Shown piece after piece: positions 5,990-8,442 of a stretch of 8,442 bases of DNA. The stretch is taken from assembly GCA_041656175.1 (NCBI GenBank), contig JBBAEA010000142.1:1-8442 (forward strand), given 5' to 3'. Source of the stretch: JBBAEA01 sp041656175. Lineage in GTDB: Bacteria; Myxococcota_A; Bradymonadia; UBA4248. Every line of letters starts with the position of its first letter. Positions within the stretch are counted from its first letter, which is position 1. Position numbers and translations under genes: made by a program. The notes under the pieces are model-generated. The model had not been told where the DNA came from. It ran no database searches and was given only the letters and a program-made list of their open reading frames with translations.

Positions 5990-6769
5990 TTAATCAACGT
6001 CTTCCCACTTAGCGTAAAGTGTGATATTTCTCTTTATTGCAGTATCCGCGAAGTTAAACTCATCTTCAAAAGATCCGTTGTCGGCAAACCATCCGACGAA
6101 ACTGTATCCCGTTCTGTTGGGATTAACAGGCGGCTGCGTGGCAAGCTCCCCATCCGCCACCTCCTGTGATACTATTGAAGATCCGCCGTTAGAGTTAAAG
6201 GTAACCGTATATTCAGGCTCTGCGCTGGTGTCTCGCTCAACAGTAGCGATTTCTCCATCAGGGTTTTCTAACAGGTCAAACGTAACGTCGATACTCTGCG
6301 GATCGCCGTCGCCAGAATATGAAACAGAGTAATTTTTGTTAACAACCGCTTTGCATAGAACTATATCCTCAGAATAAGTTGTGCCGTCTTCGCCCTTATA
6401 AACGGTTTCGCCCTCAACCACATAATAGTTGGTTTTAGCATTGTTATCATTCTTAAATGTAACCTTCTTTCTATCAGCAGTACTCGGGTCTTCGCCTGTT
6501 ACAAGCGCCAGAAGCGGCATAGCGCTAACCTGTGTAGATATAGTAAAGGTTCCCTCCATAGGGTTATCAAACCTTATTGACCTCTTTCTTCCCTGACCGC
6601 CAGTAGCATAAACCGCGTCGCCCGTGATTTCAAGGGCGCACTCGTTTGCAAACTCGACAGTGTAAGCAAGAGCCCCCTTATATCCACCAACAGCGGCGGA
6701 GCTATCATACTTGTAAAACTTAAGGTTTAACCCATACCTGTTGGCCATCTTGATAGTGTTATCTGCCAT
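5990..6769 (-). CDS. Major tail tube protein with C-terminal InlB B-repeat domain
   Basis: This 259-aa protein is probably the subunit of the tail tube. Residues 1-185 are beta-rich. They include TFTISTQVSAMPLLALVTG (74-92), a stretch typical of tail tube proteins in Firmicutes phages, and CALEITGDAVYATGG earlier. Residues about 186-259 form one InlB B-repeat (Listeria-Bacteroides repeat). Its three signatures are all present: VTFNSNGG, GYSFVGWF and ITLYAKW. Such domains are beta-grasp-like and usually found on surface proteins, so it likely decorates the outside of the tube. ATG 6769 is preferred, 11 bases after GGAGG (6781-6785). A TTG at 6787 is in frame but overlaps that site. Hairpins lie directly before and after the gene. 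The tail tube role is inferred from pattern and gene order; the InlB repeat is clear. Confidence 0.85.
   Translation of the reverse strand: MADNTIKMANRYGLNLKFYKYDSSAAVGGYKGALAYTVEFANECALEITGDAVYATGGQGRKRSIRFDNPMEGTFTISTQVSAMPLLALVTGEDPSTADRKKVTFKNDNNAKTNYYVVEGETVYKGEDGTTYSEDIVLCKAVVNKNYSVSYSGDGDPQSIDVTFDLLENPDGEIATVERDTSAEPEYTVTFNSNGGSSIVSQEVADGELATQPPVNPNRTGYSFVGWFADNGSFEDEFNFADTAIKRNITLYAKWEDVD
5993..6214 (-). other. InlB B-repeat domain coding segment
   Basis: This segment encodes residues 186-259 of the tail tube protein. It is a single repeat unit ending four residues before the stop, so it behaves as an appended module rather than part of the tube fold. Confidence 0.85.
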
Positions 6770-6796
6770 TTTTTGTTTTTCCTCCAAATTAAATGT

Positions 6797-6824
6797 AAAA
6801 TAAAAGCCGCCCTGTTAGAGCGGC
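6797..6824 (-). terminator. Terminator-like hairpin before the tail tube gene
   Basis: On the minus strand GCCGCTC (6824-6818) pairs with GGGCGGC (6812-6806) over seven base pairs with one U-G, around a 5-base loop. TTTTATTTT (6805-6797) follows. It lies 14 bases after the TAA of the 259-aa gene. I see no promoter between it and the tail tube start, so it probably terminates only partly or marks the 5' end of a processed tail tube message. Confidence 0.65.
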
Positions 6825-6838
6825 AATATTTGTGTGTT

Positions 6839-7618
6839 TTATAATTTTGCGATAGGCTTGAGCCAGTCTTCAAAACTAAATCTGCTTCCCTTAGCCTTCC
6901 CGTGTGTGACAACCGAAAGCTCGTTTAAGCCCATGCCTCGCAAATAACCATATTGCACAAACTGATCGTATAGCTGAAACACCGTTAGCTCATATATGTT
7001 TAAAAGCGTATAGCCCGTAGACGCCGCGCTTAGCTTTGAGATTATGTTACCCAGTCTGTAATTTTCGTTTCCTTTTTGCTTTTTGCTTTCGCTTTTTAAA
7101 AAGGCCTGTGCCTTCTCCCACCTTTCTTTAGCCCTGTCCGTCCCGTGCTGCGCAGGGGCTTCGTCCCTATCTACACCTATATAGTTCATCCGCAAAATTT
7201 CGTTGCGAACACCGTCATAGTTGTCCCTGTTTATATACCCTGTCTTTTTAGCAGAGCTTTTGTTTTTACCACAGGCAACAAACACTCTCTCCTTGTCTTT
7301 CCACCTAACGGTCTCGGTCATAAAAAACTCTAACGCGTTTTGAACAACGGGGATAAACATGGGCTGCAACGATATAACGTCAAAGGTGTTTAATCGTTCT
7401 GCCTGTCGCAATATTGCCGCCTGCTTTTTTGCCACGCCCTCAAGCGCGCTCGTTAAATCCTCCTTGTCCTGAGACAACATGTTGAGGTAAGAGTTATACT
7501 TCTGAATGCCAATGCCTGTTGTGGGGTTTAGCTCTTTTAGCTGCGGAGAACGAATGTGCCCAACCTCTTCAATATATATAGGGGCGCCGCTCAACATGTC
7601 TTCATAGGATAGTCTCAT
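6839..7618 (-). CDS. Conserved phage tail-region protein of unknown function (259 aa)
   Basis: This soluble 259-aa protein begins MRLSYEDMLSGAPIYIEEVG and continues with RSPQLKELNPTTGIGIQKYN (23-42). A helical middle leads to a lysine-rich linker (about 155-185), then LGNIISKLSAA and YELTVFQLYDQFVQYGYL, ending in FSFEDWLKPIAKL. The TVFQLYDQF segment and the N-terminal motif recall a family found beside tail genes of Clostridia phages, which may be a tail assembly chaperone. I cannot assign a function from sequence alone. The start is ATG 7618, eight bases after GAGG; it overlaps the stop of the 167-aa gene as ATGA, which indicates translational coupling. No membrane segment or catalytic motif is seen. 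A terminator-like hairpin follows. Confidence 0.75.
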   Translation of the reverse strand: MRLSYEDMLSGAPIYIEEVGHIRSPQLKELNPTTGIGIQKYNSYLNMLSQDKEDLTSALEGVAKKQAAILRQAERLNTFDVISLQPMFIPVVQNALEFFMTETVRWKDKERVFVACGKNKSSAKKTGYINRDNYDGVRNEILRMNYIGVDRDEAPAQHGTDRAKERWEKAQAFLKSESKKQKGNENYRLGNIISKLSAASTGYTLLNIYELTVFQLYDQFVQYGYLRGMGLNELSVVTHGKAKGSRFSFEDWLKPIAKL

Positions 7619-8118
7619 TTTATAGTCCTCATGTTAAAATCAGGGACTCTATACTCCAGCTCTCTTATGGTGAACTTATCTGACAGCGTTCCCGTTTTGA
7701 CAGACCTTAACGAGAGCGCCCCTATTCCAAACAGGTCTGAAAAATTAAGAAGCTTATCTATAAACCTAACAAGGTTATCCCGCCTGTTGCCTATAATTCC
7801 TTTAAATATCTTGCGGTCTAACTTCATAAAGTCTTTGTGACAGGCTATGGTTACATATAGGGCGACGTCTTTAATCGTCCTGTTTTCCACGCGGGGTATG
7901 TCGACTTCGCAAAAAACATAAGCTGAAGTTTCAGTGGTTGTAGCTGTTACAAACTGATAGTCAAACATCCTGTCATAGGCAATGTCCTTATCGGCATCGG
8001 TCACTTCGTCAAAGGCTTTGTTGACCAGCAAGCCTGCGCAATACTTGTCTTCCCCAATCAGCCTAATGGCTTCGTTCGGGTATCTAACAACCTCGTCTAA
8101 ATAAGTCAAGATGCTCAC
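7615..8118 (-). CDS. Neck / tail-completion protein candidate (167 aa)
   Basis: This 167-aa protein begins MSILTYLDEVVRYPNEAIRL. It contains a beta-strand stretch AYVFCEVDIPRVENRTIKDV, then ALYVTIACHKDFMKL, the arginine-containing GNRRDNLVRFIDKLLN, and FGIGALSLRSVKTGTLSDKF near the C-terminus. A protein that carries paired beta strands, then a helix with NRRDNLVRFIDKLLN, and then a final beta region recalls neck or tail-completion proteins of Clostridia phages that join head and tail. Its position upstream of the tail tube gene agrees. The start is GTG 8118, seven bases after GGAGG (8126-8130), and shares one base with the preceding stop (TAGTG), so translation is coupled. The role is inferred from pattern and order. 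Confidence 0.78.
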   Translation of the reverse strand: MSILTYLDEVVRYPNEAIRLIGEDKYCAGLLVNKAFDEVTDADKDIAYDRMFDYQFVTATTTETSAYVFCEVDIPRVENRTIKDVALYVTIACHKDFMKLDRKIFKGIIGNRRDNLVRFIDKLLNFSDLFGIGALSLRSVKTGTLSDKFTIRELEYRVPDFNMRTIK

Positions 8119-8442
8119 TACAACACCTCCACTTCTTTCGCGCCAGCCTCATACTCTTCGTCGGCGTCTATCACCAACAAACTAATCGCATCGCCAGATA
8201 AAAGCGCGCTCTTAGGGACGTTGACCGTAAGTCGTTTTGTGTCCTCGCTTATAGAGTGGGTAACGGTCTCAGCGGCGCTACAAGCCCACACGAATGCCCC
8301 ATTGGCTATGTCTATGTCGCCGCCGCTATCGTCTACTACGGCCACGCTGTACTCTCTGGACGTGCCTGTGCGCATCTCGTCCGCCCCTGATATAATGCAT
8401 CGCGGTTTAGTTGTGGGTTTTGTCGGCTCCTCACTGTTGTTA
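8118..8442 (-). CDS. C-terminal part of a phage structural protein with Ig-like domain (5' end outside window)
   Basis: The reading frame is open from the right edge to the TAG at 8118-8120, giving at least the last 107 residues. An internal ATG at 8375 lies within the conserved domain and is unlikely to be the start. A proline- and threonine-rich linker (EEPTKPTTKP) leads into about 90 residues resembling a bacterial Ig-like fold. IISGADEMRTGTSREYSV forms the first strands, GAFVWACS carries a core tryptophan, and RLTVNVPKSALLSGDAISLL and AKEVEVL form the closing strands. Such domains often end head-closure or other virion proteins in Clostridia phages, where they are thought to bind surface glycans. 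The identity of the N-terminal part cannot be seen. It is translationally coupled to the 167-aa gene by a one-base overlap. Confidence 0.72.
   Translation of the reverse strand, partial: NNSEEPTKPTTKPRCIISGADEMRTGTSREYSVAVVDDSGGDIDIANGAFVWACSAAETVTHSISEDTKRLTVNVPKSALLSGDAISLLVIDADEEYEAGAKEVEVL

Overview
The window is part of the late (structural) module of a tailed phage or prophage. All supported genes lie on the minus strand, so the module is transcribed from high to low coordinates. Strong AGGAGG-type ribosome binding sites, ATG and GTG starts, the LL-H-type holin-like protein, the small conserved membrane proteins and an InlB-type repeat on the tail tube point to a Firmicutes host, probably an anaerobic Clostridia-like gut bacterium. 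The exact host cannot be read from this stretch. A long, non-contractile (siphophage-like) tail is the simplest reading, because a tape measure gene is present and no sheath gene is seen.

In transcription order the right end (8442 to 6839) carries the end of a protein with an Ig-like C-terminal domain, a 167-aa neck or tail-completion candidate and a 259-aa conserved phage protein. The three are tightly packed, with stop/start overlaps. A terminator-like hairpin follows. Next come the probable major tail tube protein with a C-terminal InlB B-repeat (6769 to 5990), a DUF1064 nuclease-like protein (5935 to 5438) and a 208-aa tail assembly chaperone candidate (5466 to 4840).

The segment from 4794 to 3169 is the least expected part. 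Between chaperone and tape measure sit four small genes: a one-pass membrane protein, an unidentified soluble protein, a holin-like protein and a membrane protein with a HEAGH motif. No endolysin is visible. After two hairpins the tape measure gene begins at 3062 and runs off the left edge.

Nearly every gap longer than about 40 bases holds an RNA hairpin placed near a terminator position or a ribosome binding site. Two stand out. One is a 13-bp stem between a Shine-Dalgarno-like AAGG and the ATG of the DUF1064 gene, which would shorten a 43-nt spacing to 8 nt. The other is a 9-bp stem that buries the ribosome binding site of the 114-aa membrane protein and competes with an alternative hairpin that frees it. 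Together these suggest that RNA structure sets the relative output of neighbouring late genes. No promoter, tRNA, CRISPR array, insertion sequence or attachment site was recognised.
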